A stretch of DNA of 64,000 nt, from NCBI RefSeq assembly GCF_019091135.1, contig NZ_JAGXJW010000003.1, positions 178,639 through 242,638 of the forward strand. The letters are read 5' to 3'. Shown one piece after another: positions 52,131-60,101 of the stretch (positions are counted from its first letter, which is position 1; every line of letters starts with the position of its first letter). The notes beneath the pieces are model-generated. The model made no database searches and had not been told where the DNA came from. It saw nothing but the letters and a program-made list of their open reading frames with translations. Both the position numbers and the translations under genes were made by a program. This stretch comes from Cohnella sp. GbtcB17 (GTDB lineage: Bacteria; Bacillota; Bacilli; Paenibacillales; Paenibacillaceae).

Positions 52131-52464
52131 TCATCCTCTCCATACAGGCGTGAGCGGTCCGAGAACGGGCAAGAGGGTCTTCTCTCGTCATCTGCCTCAC
52201 GTGTTCACGCCAGTTCCTCCGCTTCCGCAAACGCTCCATCAGCACCACCCATTTCCGGCTGACTTCCTGCCACGCGCGAATGAATCTCTTGCTCATTCCC
52301 TTGGTTCTCCGAGAATAGATGCCGTAATAACGAAGGGTCTTGAATTGCTCGTCCGGAATATGACTAATCAGACGGTAGATTCGCCATGTCGCGTCTCGAG
52401 CGGGCCTTAAGCAGCCGGTCAGTCCGGCGGGCGCAGAAGGACGGACGCCAGAAAAACGGCCCAT
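52108..52464 (-). pseudogene. Truncated IS91-type (Y2) transposase, C-terminal part
   Basis: The 118-residue frame contains YRLISHIPDEQFKTLRYYGIYSRRTKG, the characteristic C-terminal segment of IS91-family rolling-circle transposases, then a DPL...CMERM region where two zinc Cys appear replaced (DPLARSRTAHACMERM). The catalytic N-terminus is absent; homology begins near 52390 and the rest of the frame is unrelated. It stops at the tandem repeats. It marks a past mobile element at the right edge of the AT-rich island. Confidence 0.7.
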
Positions 52465-52483
52465 GCACGATACGCATGGGCCG
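52452..52483 (-). terminator. Intrinsic terminator of the second sugar operon
   Basis: CGGCCCATGC / GCATGGGCCG (52457-52466, 52474-52483) followed on the minus strand by TTTTT, 32 bp after the binding-protein stop. Confidence 0.85.
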
Positions 52484-52514
52484 CATGTTCATATTCGGAT
52501 TTATCCCCGCATCC

Positions 52515-54029
52515 TCACTGCTGCTTCTTCTCCGCCACCCAGGCGTCCAGCTGCTTCTGCAGCTCGGCCTGCACTTTGTCGCTGCCCGCCTTCTTCAGCT
52601 TGTTCAGGTAATCCGGCAGATACTCCGCGGGATCCACCGTGCCCGTGAGCAGCAGTGGCTCGTATTCGGCCTTGAGCGCCGCGATGTTGGCCGCCTCCGC
52701 CTTCACCGCCGTATCGTCGAAGTTAAACCCGAACGTCGGCTGGACGACGGCGGACTCGTTCAGCTTCCGCGTCACTTCCCAAGTGTCCGGCGCCTGGCCT
52801 TCGATCAGATAGCCGTTGAACACGTTGCCGAACACCCAGTTGGGGGCCGTATAGCCGCCGGCGGGATTTACTCTGACCGTATTTTCGTCCAGCTTCTCGT
52901 AGTGCTTGCCTTCCAGGCCGAAGCTAAGCAGGTTGTACAGCTCACGGTCCTTGTTGACGAGCTCGATGAGCATCATCGCGCGCTCCGGATTTTTGGACGT
53001 GCGGCTGATCGCCGTCAAGGTCGTGATGTTGGAAGTCCGGTTGGTCGTGACGTCCGCGAGCGGAATGCCGACGATCTTCCGGCCCCCGTTCTTGGACTCG
53101 ATCTCGGCCTCGTATCCCGGCTTCATCGCGTATTCGATAGATACGGCGAATTTGCCGTTATAGCTCGCGTCGATCTGCTTCACCGTAGACGCGTCCTCGT
53201 TGATGTAGCCCTTCTCGAACCAGCGGTGCATCATCTCGGCGAACTGCTTGTATTCGGGCGATTGCTCGAGCGGATTCGACTTGTACGAATCGTCCCCGAT
53301 CTTCACGCCGTAGTCGTCATAGCCGTAGGCGATCGGCTGGAACTTGGTGAGCGGGCCGACGAGCATAAACGGAATGATGCCGGGTTCGTTCTGCTTGATC
53401 TTCTCGAGAAACGGCTCCAGATCCTCGAACTTTTTGACCGCATTCACGTCCAGTCCGTACTTGTCCGCATACTCCTTGATCACGTTGACGCCGTAGTGGG
53501 AAGTGACGGTCTGGTAATTCGGGACCGCGTAGATCTCTCCCTTGTACTTGGTTGCGTCCCAGGTGAAATCGGGAATGGCTTTCTTCGCTTCCGGCGCGTA
53601 TTTGTCCAGCAGTTGATCCAGGGGCAAGAACGCGCCTTTCTTAACGTTCTCGTCATAGTTGAACGCCCAGTTGGCCGTCCACACCAGATCGTATTCCTCG
53701 CCCGCGGCGCTCGCCGTGTTAAGCTTCGTCGTATAGCTGCCGAAGTCGATCGGCTTCAGCTTGACGGTCGCGTTGATCTTGGATTTGACGATCTTATTCA
53801 CTTCGTCTTCAATGAGCTGCTGATCCGGCGGCACCTGGGCCACGCCGTAATACCAGGTCAGCTTGACTTCGGGGAGTGCCGCTTCCCCGGACTCGCTTGC
53901 GGAAGGCGACGAAGCCGGTTCCGACGATCCGCCGCTTGCCGCGGGTTTCGGGTCGCCCCCGCCGCTGCATGCCGCCAGGAACAACACCAGGCCTAATGCC
54001 GGAAGACCCATCTTGCGCAATCTTTTCAA
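52515..54029 (-). CDS. Extracellular sugar-binding lipoprotein (LplA type)
   Basis: 504-residue solute-binding protein, lipid-anchored at C21 of LAAC after a short hydrophobic signal. A Ser/Ala/Pro linker follows. The body has KLTWYYGVAQVPPDQQ, YDLVWTANWAFNYDE and AISRTSKNPERAMMLIELVNKD, typical of the LplA/YtcQ group. TTG at 54029 is taken as start because GGAGGGG is 6 nt upstream; an ATG five codons earlier would overlap that site. It follows the two permease genes, the reverse of the usual order, with a 10-bp hairpin between. Substrate probably a plant or microbial oligosaccharide. Confidence 0.9.
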   Translation of the reverse strand: MKRLRKMGLPALGLVLFLAACSGGGDPKPAASGGSSEPASSPSASESGEAALPEVKLTWYYGVAQVPPDQQLIEDEVNKIVKSKINATVKLKPIDFGSYTTKLNTASAAGEEYDLVWTANWAFNYDENVKKGAFLPLDQLLDKYAPEAKKAIPDFTWDATKYKGEIYAVPNYQTVTSHYGVNVIKEYADKYGLDVNAVKKFEDLEPFLEKIKQNEPGIIPFMLVGPLTKFQPIAYGYDDYGVKIGDDSYKSNPLEQSPEYKQFAEMMHRWFEKGYINEDASTVKQIDASYNGKFAVSIEYAMKPGYEAEIESKNGGRKIVGIPLADVTTNRTSNITTLTAISRTSKNPERAMMLIELVNKDRELYNLLSFGLEGKHYEKLDENTVRVNPAGGYTAPNWVFGNVFNGYLIEGQAPDTWEVTRKLNESAVVQPTFGFNFDDTAVKAEAANIAALKAEYEPLLLTGTVDPAEYLPDYLNKLKKAGSDKVQAELQKQLDAWVAEKKQQ

Positions 54030-54059
54030 TACAAACCCCTCCATCTTCTTAATATAACA

Positions 54060-54080
54060 TTAAAGGGATTATCCCTTTAA
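54060..54080. repeat. 10-1-10 hairpin between permease and binding-protein genes
   Basis: Perfect TTAAAGGGAT-T-ATCCCTTTAA at the end of the LplC-type gene, including its stop codon. Likely mRNA processing or partial termination; a weak U-rich tract follows on the minus strand. Confidence 0.55.
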
Positions 54081-54968
54081 CGAACCGACCGTCATGCCCT
54101 GCACGAAGTACTTCTGGAAAAACGGAAAGATGAACATCATCGGACCCGCGACCAGAATGACCAGCGCCATCCGCATCGACTCGCCCGGGAGCTGGCTCAT
54201 GTCGAGTCCCAAACTCTGAATGTACTGGCTGTTGTTCCGGAGGAAATCGAGCGTGTTCATGATCCGCACAAGCAGCAGCTGAAGCGGTACGAGCTTGTCG
54301 TTGTCGATGAACAGCAGCGCGTTAAACCATTCGTTCCAGTAGTTGAAGGCGATGAACAGGCCTAGCGTCGTCAGAGCCGGCGTAGACAGCGGCAGGATCA
54401 TCATGAAGAAAATGCGCCATTCGCTGGCTCCGTCCACCTTCGTGGATTCGATCAGCTCGTAGGGGATTTTGCCCATGAAGCCCTTCATGATCAGGACGTA
54501 GAAGGGGGACAGCATCCCTGGCAGGATGATCGCCCAGAGCGAATCCTTCAGATGCAAGTACTGCGTCATCAAGATATAGAAGGGCACCAATCCGCCCGAG
54601 AACAGCATCGTGAAGAAAATGTACACCGTGAGCTGCACCCGCCACTTGTAGTCCCTTCGCGAGATCACGTAGGCGATCATGCTGGTGAGGAGCAGGCTGA
54701 GCAAGGTGCCGACGATCGTGATGAAAATGGTGTTGCCGTAGGCCCGCAGCAGAACGCCGGGCGACTGCAGAATGAACTCGTAGGCCAGAACGCTGAAGCG
54801 CGCCGGGATGAACGAGTATCCGTGCTCCGCAAGCGCTTTCTCGTCCGTCAACGAGACGGATACGATCAAGAGGAAAGGCGCGATGATCGCGACGGAGAGC
54901 AGAACGAAGAACAGATGGATCACGATATTGCCTTTGCGGTTGCTCAGCGACGTCGTTGCAGTGTTCAT
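54069..54968 (-). CDS. Sugar ABC permease (LplC/YtcP type)
   Basis: About 299 residues, six hydrophobic segments and the EAA-type loop STKVDGASEWRIFFMMILP, characteristic of LplC. Ends GMTVGSLKG, typical of the family. ATG at 54968 follows GGAGGT by 11 nt; an upstream frame extension overlaps the previous gene and lacks a ribosome site. Partner of the LplB-type permease directly upstream. No ATPase gene lies nearby. Confidence 0.92.
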   Translation of the reverse strand: MNTATTSLSNRKGNIVIHLFFVLLSVAIIAPFLLIVSVSLTDEKALAEHGYSFIPARFSVLAYEFILQSPGVLLRAYGNTIFITIVGTLLSLLLTSMIAYVISRRDYKWRVQLTVYIFFTMLFSGGLVPFYILMTQYLHLKDSLWAIILPGMLSPFYVLIMKGFMGKIPYELIESTKVDGASEWRIFFMMILPLSTPALTTLGLFIAFNYWNEWFNALLFIDNDKLVPLQLLLVRIMNTLDFLRNNSQYIQSLGLDMSQLPGESMRMALVILVAGPMMFIFPFFQKYFVQGMTVGSLKG

Positions 54969-54984
54969 GAGGAAGCTCGACCTC

Positions 54985-55944
54985 CTACCATAGCGAATTC
55001 TCATCGTTTATTTTGCGAACCGTATAGTTGGCCGCCACTACGAGCACGAACCCGACGAGCGACTGGTACAGTCCGACGGCCGCCGCCATCGAAGTATCCC
55101 CGCTGACGCTGAGCGCCCGGTATACGAACGTGTCGATGATGTCCACCGTGTTGTACAGCAGCGGCGAATTGTTCGAGACGAAGAAATGCAGGCCGAAATC
55201 TCCCCGGAACATGCTGCCGATCGTCATGATGAGCAAAATCGTGATCAGCGGGGCAAGCATGGGAATGGTGATTTTGCGCACCATCTGGAACCGGGTCGCC
55301 CCGTCCATCCGTGCGGCTTCGTAATACGACGGATCGATCGCCACGATGCCCGCATAGTAGACGAGGGCGGAGAACCCGATCGATTTCCATAGATGCGCCA
55401 GCGTCAGAATCCCCGGCCAGTATGCCGGCTCCAGATACCAGCGCACCCGCTCCCCGCCGGTCGCTTCCAGCATCCGGTTGACGAATCCGTAATCGTGGTT
55501 CAGGAACATCTGTACGAGGAACATGATGACGACCCAGGAGACGAAGGTCGGGAGAAACATGACGGTTTGGTAGTACTTGCTCCATTTGCGCGAGATCTCA
55601 TTCAGAAGAATGGCGACGAGCAAGGCGCAGAATGTCGTGATGATCCAGAACCAGATGTTGTAAAGAACGGTGTTGCGGGTCACGATAAACGCTTTCTCGG
55701 AGATAAAGAAGAACCTGAAATTGTCGAGCCCGATCCATTCGCTCCCCCAGATCCCCTTGTCGTAACGGTAGTTCTTGAACGCGATGATAACCCCGAACAT
55801 CGTCAAATAGCTGAAGACAAAAATATAGACGGCAGCCGGAAGCGCGAGAAGGCTGAGCTCTTTGTCGCCGCTTCGGAGCTTGCGTCGGACTTTTCTTTTG
55901 CCTTCCTTGGCGGCGATGCGCACGCCGGCTTCGGATTGCTGCAT
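54985..55944 (-). CDS. Sugar ABC permease (LplB/YteP type)
   Basis: About 319 residues with six membrane segments and the EAA loop YYEAARMDGATRFQMV. The Lys/Arg-rich start (KEGKRKVRRKLRSGDKE) is usual for LplB proteins. ATG at 55944 has GGGG about 9 nt upstream; the frame is open further upstream, without a good start. Ends 17 bp before the LplC-type start. Its upstream neighbour is the large secreted beta-helix protein, with a terminator between them, so the permease operon may have its own promoter around 55950-56110. Confidence 0.92.
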   Translation of the reverse strand: MQQSEAGVRIAAKEGKRKVRRKLRSGDKELSLLALPAAVYIFVFSYLTMFGVIIAFKNYRYDKGIWGSEWIGLDNFRFFFISEKAFIVTRNTVLYNIWFWIITTFCALLVAILLNEISRKWSKYYQTVMFLPTFVSWVVIMFLVQMFLNHDYGFVNRMLEATGGERVRWYLEPAYWPGILTLAHLWKSIGFSALVYYAGIVAIDPSYYEAARMDGATRFQMVRKITIPMLAPLITILLIMTIGSMFRGDFGLHFFVSNNSPLLYNTVDIIDTFVYRALSVSGDTSMAAAVGLYQSLVGFVLVVAANYTVRKINDENSLW

Positions 55945-56112
55945 GCGGTCTGTCCCCCTGTCTGATGGAATGATACGGAATGATACGGAACCCCGTCGAT
56001 CCGTATCCCCATCATGGCACGTACCGGAACGCCGCCGAAATCCCAAAATACGAACATCGTATCAATTTCGATTGCCGGATTTGCTTATTGCATCAATAAT
56101 CGTAGCGGAGCG

Positions 56113-56157
56113 ATAAAAAGGAGCCGCCCTGCGATGTACGCGCTGGAACGGCTCCTT
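56113..56157 (-). terminator. Intrinsic terminator of the beta-helix protein gene
   Basis: AAGGAGCCG / CGGCTCCTT (56118-56126, 56149-56157) followed on the minus strand by TTTTTATCG. Confidence 0.7.
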
Positions 56158-56165
56158 GCCTATGT

Positions 56166-59100
56166 TTACTTGGATTTGCCCTTGGCTGGCTTGAGCACGA
56201 TCGCATTGTTCTTCCCGGCGTAGTTGTAGACGTTAAAATACCCTTCCGCCGCAATCGGATTGTCCGGTTCGGCATCCCACTCGTTCAGGACGACCGTGGA
56301 GCCCGACTTCAGAATAAACCGATTCCCTCCCTCGCCCCGGATGACGCCGATCTCGATCTCGTATTCATGACCGGCCTTGAATGCCGTGTTCGGAACGATC
56401 CGGACCATCTTCTGCCCCGGCTTCCAGGTCTGGAACTCGATCTGGTCCTCTTTAATAACGACGAGATATCCCTTGTTGCCGTTCACCCATGTCGGATCGC
56501 CGGTACGGTCGGAACGCAGCGCGAAGCCGTACCAGCCGCCGTCGTACGCTCCGAACTTGGCTTTGAACTTCAGCAGCTTGCTGCCGAACTTCTGTCCCTC
56601 GTAGCCATACACGCCATCTCCCTTTATGCGTACCTCGCCCTTGTGAAAATCAACGGCGTCCGAGTCCGTCCAGCGCTTCTTGTCCTTTAATGCCTTCTCC
56701 AGCGACTGAACCGGATAGTTCGGCCAAGACCGGACCGTAACGGCGGCCTCCGCCTTGATCCCTTCATTCTCGGCGGAAGCCGCCGTAATGACCGCCTTGC
56801 CCTTCTTATGCGCGGTAACCGTGCCCGTATCGCTCACGCTCGCGACGGCCGTATCGCTGGAGGTCCATTTAACGCTTCGGTTGGAGGCGCCCGGCGGCCC
56901 GACCATGGCCGTCAATTCCCGGCGCTCGCCCATATCCATCGTCAACGCGGTTTGATTCATCTCGATTCCCGTGACCGGCTCCCGTACAAGCGACAATTTG
57001 ATGTCGTCGAACTGCATCGCCGTGAAGCCCTCCACGTAGAAGCCGACTTTGCCGCTTGGACTGTGGGTCGGGTTAGCGCCCTGCAGACGCAGCTCTCCGT
57101 CGATGTAAAGGCTGACGCTCGCGCCCTGGACGACGAGCTTGATCGCATATACCCGGTCGGGAAGCAGATCGTCCGCCGGGAGATCGACTTGCTTCATCGT
57201 TTGCCATTGCGAGTCGAAGAGTGCCCACTGGGAGCCGGCCGCTGTCTTCTTGTAGAAAACATATCCGCTTCCGGCCGCTCCGCTTCGCTCGTACATGAGG
57301 AAGTTCGCGCCGATCGGCATATCTGTCGGCGTCTTGAGCTTATACTCCAGCATGTAATCGGCATACTCCCGCGACGATTGGGCATTCGCTCCTCCGACTA
57401 TGCGGTACCAATGGTTGCCTTCGGCATCCTCGGCGATGCTTCGATTGGGGTCTACCGGCCAGCCGTTGCCGCCATTCTCGAAGTCGGTGAAGTCCATGAC
57501 CCCGTCCCCGTCCGCGACGGTCAATTCATACGAAGCCGCAATCGCCGGATTCGCGGCCGATACCGCCGTGATCACCGTCGTACCCGGGGCGAGCGCCCGA
57601 ACTTTGCCCGCGGCATCCACGGTCGCCACGGACGGATCGCCGCTCTCGTACGTCACCGCGGCGTTCGTCGCGTTCCACGGAATCGCCTCGGCGCGGACGA
57701 TCTTCTCCTGGCCCAATTCGAGCGTCACCGCGCCGGAAGGAAATGCGATATCGACGACTTCCACCACATCCGGCGCATGGGAGATGCCTACCTTCCCCTG
57801 CGTGCCGATCTGTTCGAACGGGATGTCGACGAAGCCCGGGATATGGCTGAATACCGCGGCATCGTCCCGCAGGCGAAGGTCGCCGGCGGCCAGGTTCTCG
57901 AAGCCCGGGTCCGAAGCGGTCACCCAGTTGCCGGCGTAATTCAGCAGATCGTGCACATCCCTCGCGCCTTGCGCGTTCACCTCCGAAGACCGCTGCAGCG
58001 ACGGATTGTACACGACGTTGTTCGTGAAGTCGTTGCTGTCCGGGTAATACCGATTCTCCGTGAAGAAGTTCGCCAGCTCCGGATACTTGGTCAAATACGG
58101 CGTGCCGACAAAATCGTCGTAGCGATCGAACAGCGCATGCCATTGCGGCATGTAATCCGTGTCGATCTTGTTGCCGGGCGCGTTGCCCATGAACATCTCC
58201 TGGTTGTCGAACGGCACGTAGGTATCGATGAACAGGTTGTTGTCCGCCTTGATGTAGGAGCCTGCGTTGCTCTTAATGGCGGCGTTCCCCATCTTGTAGA
58301 AAATGTTCTGTTCGATCTTCAGCCCCATGGTGAGGTTGTCGGGGTATACGCCCTCTACGCCGGGCTTGTTTTCCCCAATATGGTGAAAGTAATTGCGTCG
58401 GATGACCGTTCCCCTCTCCTGCGGCGTAGAGCCTGCGTTCATATAGATCGCGCCGAGATCGGAGAACATTTTGCAAATGTCGTAAACTTCGTTGTTTTCC
58501 ACCAAATGGTCGTTGCCGTAAATGAGGAAGGCCGGGTGCGGCGCGTCGTGAATCTCGTTGCCGATCGCCTGGTTGCCGACGCCCCGCAGGGCGATGCCGG
58601 GATTGTAGGCTTTGTTGTAGTAAGCGAAATCGTGAATATGGGAATTGGACACCTTGTTGTTCCCGGGCTGCAGCGTCGTCGCGCTGCCGCCGTTCAACGT
58701 AACGGCCAGTGCGCCGATATGGTGAATGTGGGTGCTGTCGATCAAGTGGTCGTGACCGTTCAGCTCTGCGTCGGGCACCGGGTCCATGTAACGGGACGGG
58801 ACGTTGACGAACACCGCGCCGCCCGAGAAGTTCGAGATATCGGCGTGCGAAATCGTCACATGGCTGCCCCCGATGATAACGGCAGCCGTGTCCCGGCCGT
58901 AAGTCATCGTCAATTCCTCAAAGCGAACGTAGGACGCGCCGCGGGTGACGATCATCGGGTCCTTCAGCGTCGTCACCGTGATGTCGCCATGCCCGGCCGC
59001 AAAAGCCGCATTCGGCAGCAAATACAGCATGCCGTTCGTCCGGTCGATGTAATACTCGCCCGGCGCATCGATCTCTTCCAGCAAATTTTCGGCGAAATGG

Positions 59101-59960
59101 AAGTCGGGATACCAGTTCTTCTGAATGCCGGACATCTCCCCGTACCTCAACGTAATCGTCTTGTTCGCGGGATCGATGGAAGCGATCTTATTATAGGACC
59201 ATTCCCAGCTGTATCCGAAAATACCGTCCAGCCAAATATCGTCCGCTTGCGTCCAGAGCGCGGGACGATCGTATCCGTACTTGAACGTGCCTCCTCTCTC
59301 CTGCAGATCCGGATCGTCCACGGTAGGTCCGGGGTCGACGATATCCCCCATCTGCACCGTGCTCTCGTTCGGCCAGCGTGCCAGCGTCATGCCTTGCCCG
59401 TCGATATACAGCTCCATCGGAGGCAGCAGGCTGATGTCGCTCGCTTTCCAGTATCCGTGCCTGCTGATTTGCCCGTAATCGGTCAGGCCGTGGGCGGCCA
59501 GATCGAACGCCACGACCTTGCCGCGCGCGACCGGATCGATGATTCGCTCCAGCACGGATGGATCGGTAACGGCCGCGAAGCCGGACCGCTCCAGATTCGT
59601 GCCCCCGGACAGCGTGACGGTCTCGCCGGGATAAGCGCGGTACACGATCGGGGAATCGGCCGTGCCCGAATCCTGTTCCGTCAGCTCGAACGTCGAGCTC
59701 CTCGGGTACGTGCCTTCCCGCAAATACACCGTTACGCCGCCGTCGGGCAGCCCGCTGCCGCTCTTGAGCGAGCGAACGGCGTCCCGCGCCGCCTCGAGCG
59801 TCCGGAACGGATCGCTCTCTCCGCCGGAGTTGGAATCGCTTCCATTCGGCGCCACATAAAACGCCGTTCCCGCTCCCTCTTCCGCATGCCCGCTCGGCGG
59901 CGGCCACACCCCGAATAACAATCCGACAGCCAAACAAAATGCCAGAATCCGCTTGCTCAT
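56166..59960 (-). CDS. Large secreted right-handed beta-helix protein with Ig-like and lectin-like domains
   Basis: 1,264-residue exported protein. Signal peptide about 1-28 (ending SGHAEE). The opening FYVAPNGSDSNSGGESDPFRTLEAARDAVRSL is typical of beta-helix polysaccharide-active proteins (GH120/PL-like). The helix occupies about 330-640 (HVTISHADISNFSGGAVFVN, HLIDSTHIHHIGALAVTLNGG, NNEVYDICKMFSDLGAIY). Then: a BIG2-type Ig domain (about 735-830), a concanavalin-like domain (about 835-1000, FDDIKLSL), a second BIG2 (about 1003-1085) and a second concanavalin-like domain to the end. Catalytic residues are not identifiable by eye. It probably digests or binds the polysaccharide whose products the LplABC-type importer takes up. 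ATG at 59960 follows GAAAGGTG. Confidence 0.85.
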   Translation of the reverse strand: MSKRILAFCLAVGLLFGVWPPPSGHAEEGAGTAFYVAPNGSDSNSGGESDPFRTLEAARDAVRSLKSGSGLPDGGVTVYLREGTYPRSSTFELTEQDSGTADSPIVYRAYPGETVTLSGGTNLERSGFAAVTDPSVLERIIDPVARGKVVAFDLAAHGLTDYGQISRHGYWKASDISLLPPMELYIDGQGMTLARWPNESTVQMGDIVDPGPTVDDPDLQERGGTFKYGYDRPALWTQADDIWLDGIFGYSWEWSYNKIASIDPANKTITLRYGEMSGIQKNWYPDFHFAENLLEEIDAPGEYYIDRTNGMLYLLPNAAFAAGHGDITVTTLKDPMIVTRGASYVRFEELTMTYGRDTAAVIIGGSHVTISHADISNFSGGAVFVNVPSRYMDPVPDAELNGHDHLIDSTHIHHIGALAVTLNGGSATTLQPGNNKVSNSHIHDFAYYNKAYNPGIALRGVGNQAIGNEIHDAPHPAFLIYGNDHLVENNEVYDICKMFSDLGAIYMNAGSTPQERGTVIRRNYFHHIGENKPGVEGVYPDNLTMGLKIEQNIFYKMGNAAIKSNAGSYIKADNNLFIDTYVPFDNQEMFMGNAPGNKIDTDYMPQWHALFDRYDDFVGTPYLTKYPELANFFTENRYYPDSNDFTNNVVYNPSLQRSSEVNAQGARDVHDLLNYAGNWVTASDPGFENLAAGDLRLRDDAAVFSHIPGFVDIPFEQIGTQGKVGISHAPDVVEVVDIAFPSGAVTLELGQEKIVRAEAIPWNATNAAVTYESGDPSVATVDAAGKVRALAPGTTVITAVSAANPAIAASYELTVADGDGVMDFTDFENGGNGWPVDPNRSIAEDAEGNHWYRIVGGANAQSSREYADYMLEYKLKTPTDMPIGANFLMYERSGAAGSGYVFYKKTAAGSQWALFDSQWQTMKQVDLPADDLLPDRVYAIKLVVQGASVSLYIDGELRLQGANPTHSPSGKVGFYVEGFTAMQFDDIKLSLVREPVTGIEMNQTALTMDMGERRELTAMVGPPGASNRSVKWTSSDTAVASVSDTGTVTAHKKGKAVITAASAENEGIKAEAAVTVRSWPNYPVQSLEKALKDKKRWTDSDAVDFHKGEVRIKGDGVYGYEGQKFGSKLLKFKAKFGAYDGGWYGFALRSDRTGDPTWVNGNKGYLVVIKEDQIEFQTWKPGQKMVRIVPNTAFKAGHEYEIEIGVIRGEGGNRFILKSGSTVVLNEWDAEPDNPIAAEGYFNVYNYAGKNNAIVLKPAKGKSK

Positions 59961-60101
59961 CACCTTCACACCTTTCCGTGTTTTAGTGCGGCCTTGCGGT
60001 TTTTATTCTGGCAAATGAAGGCTTTGCAAACTATGCTAAAAACGCGATATCGTCACAAGCGGCGTGTCAGATTCCGAACATCGTATCAAAACCCCGCCGC
60101 T

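Noticed and set aside
56808..59918. Long open reading frame on the plus strand, opposite the beta-helix protein gene
   Set aside because: Arg/Val/His-rich translation with no domain pattern. It mirrors the third-position G+C bias of the real minus-strand gene.
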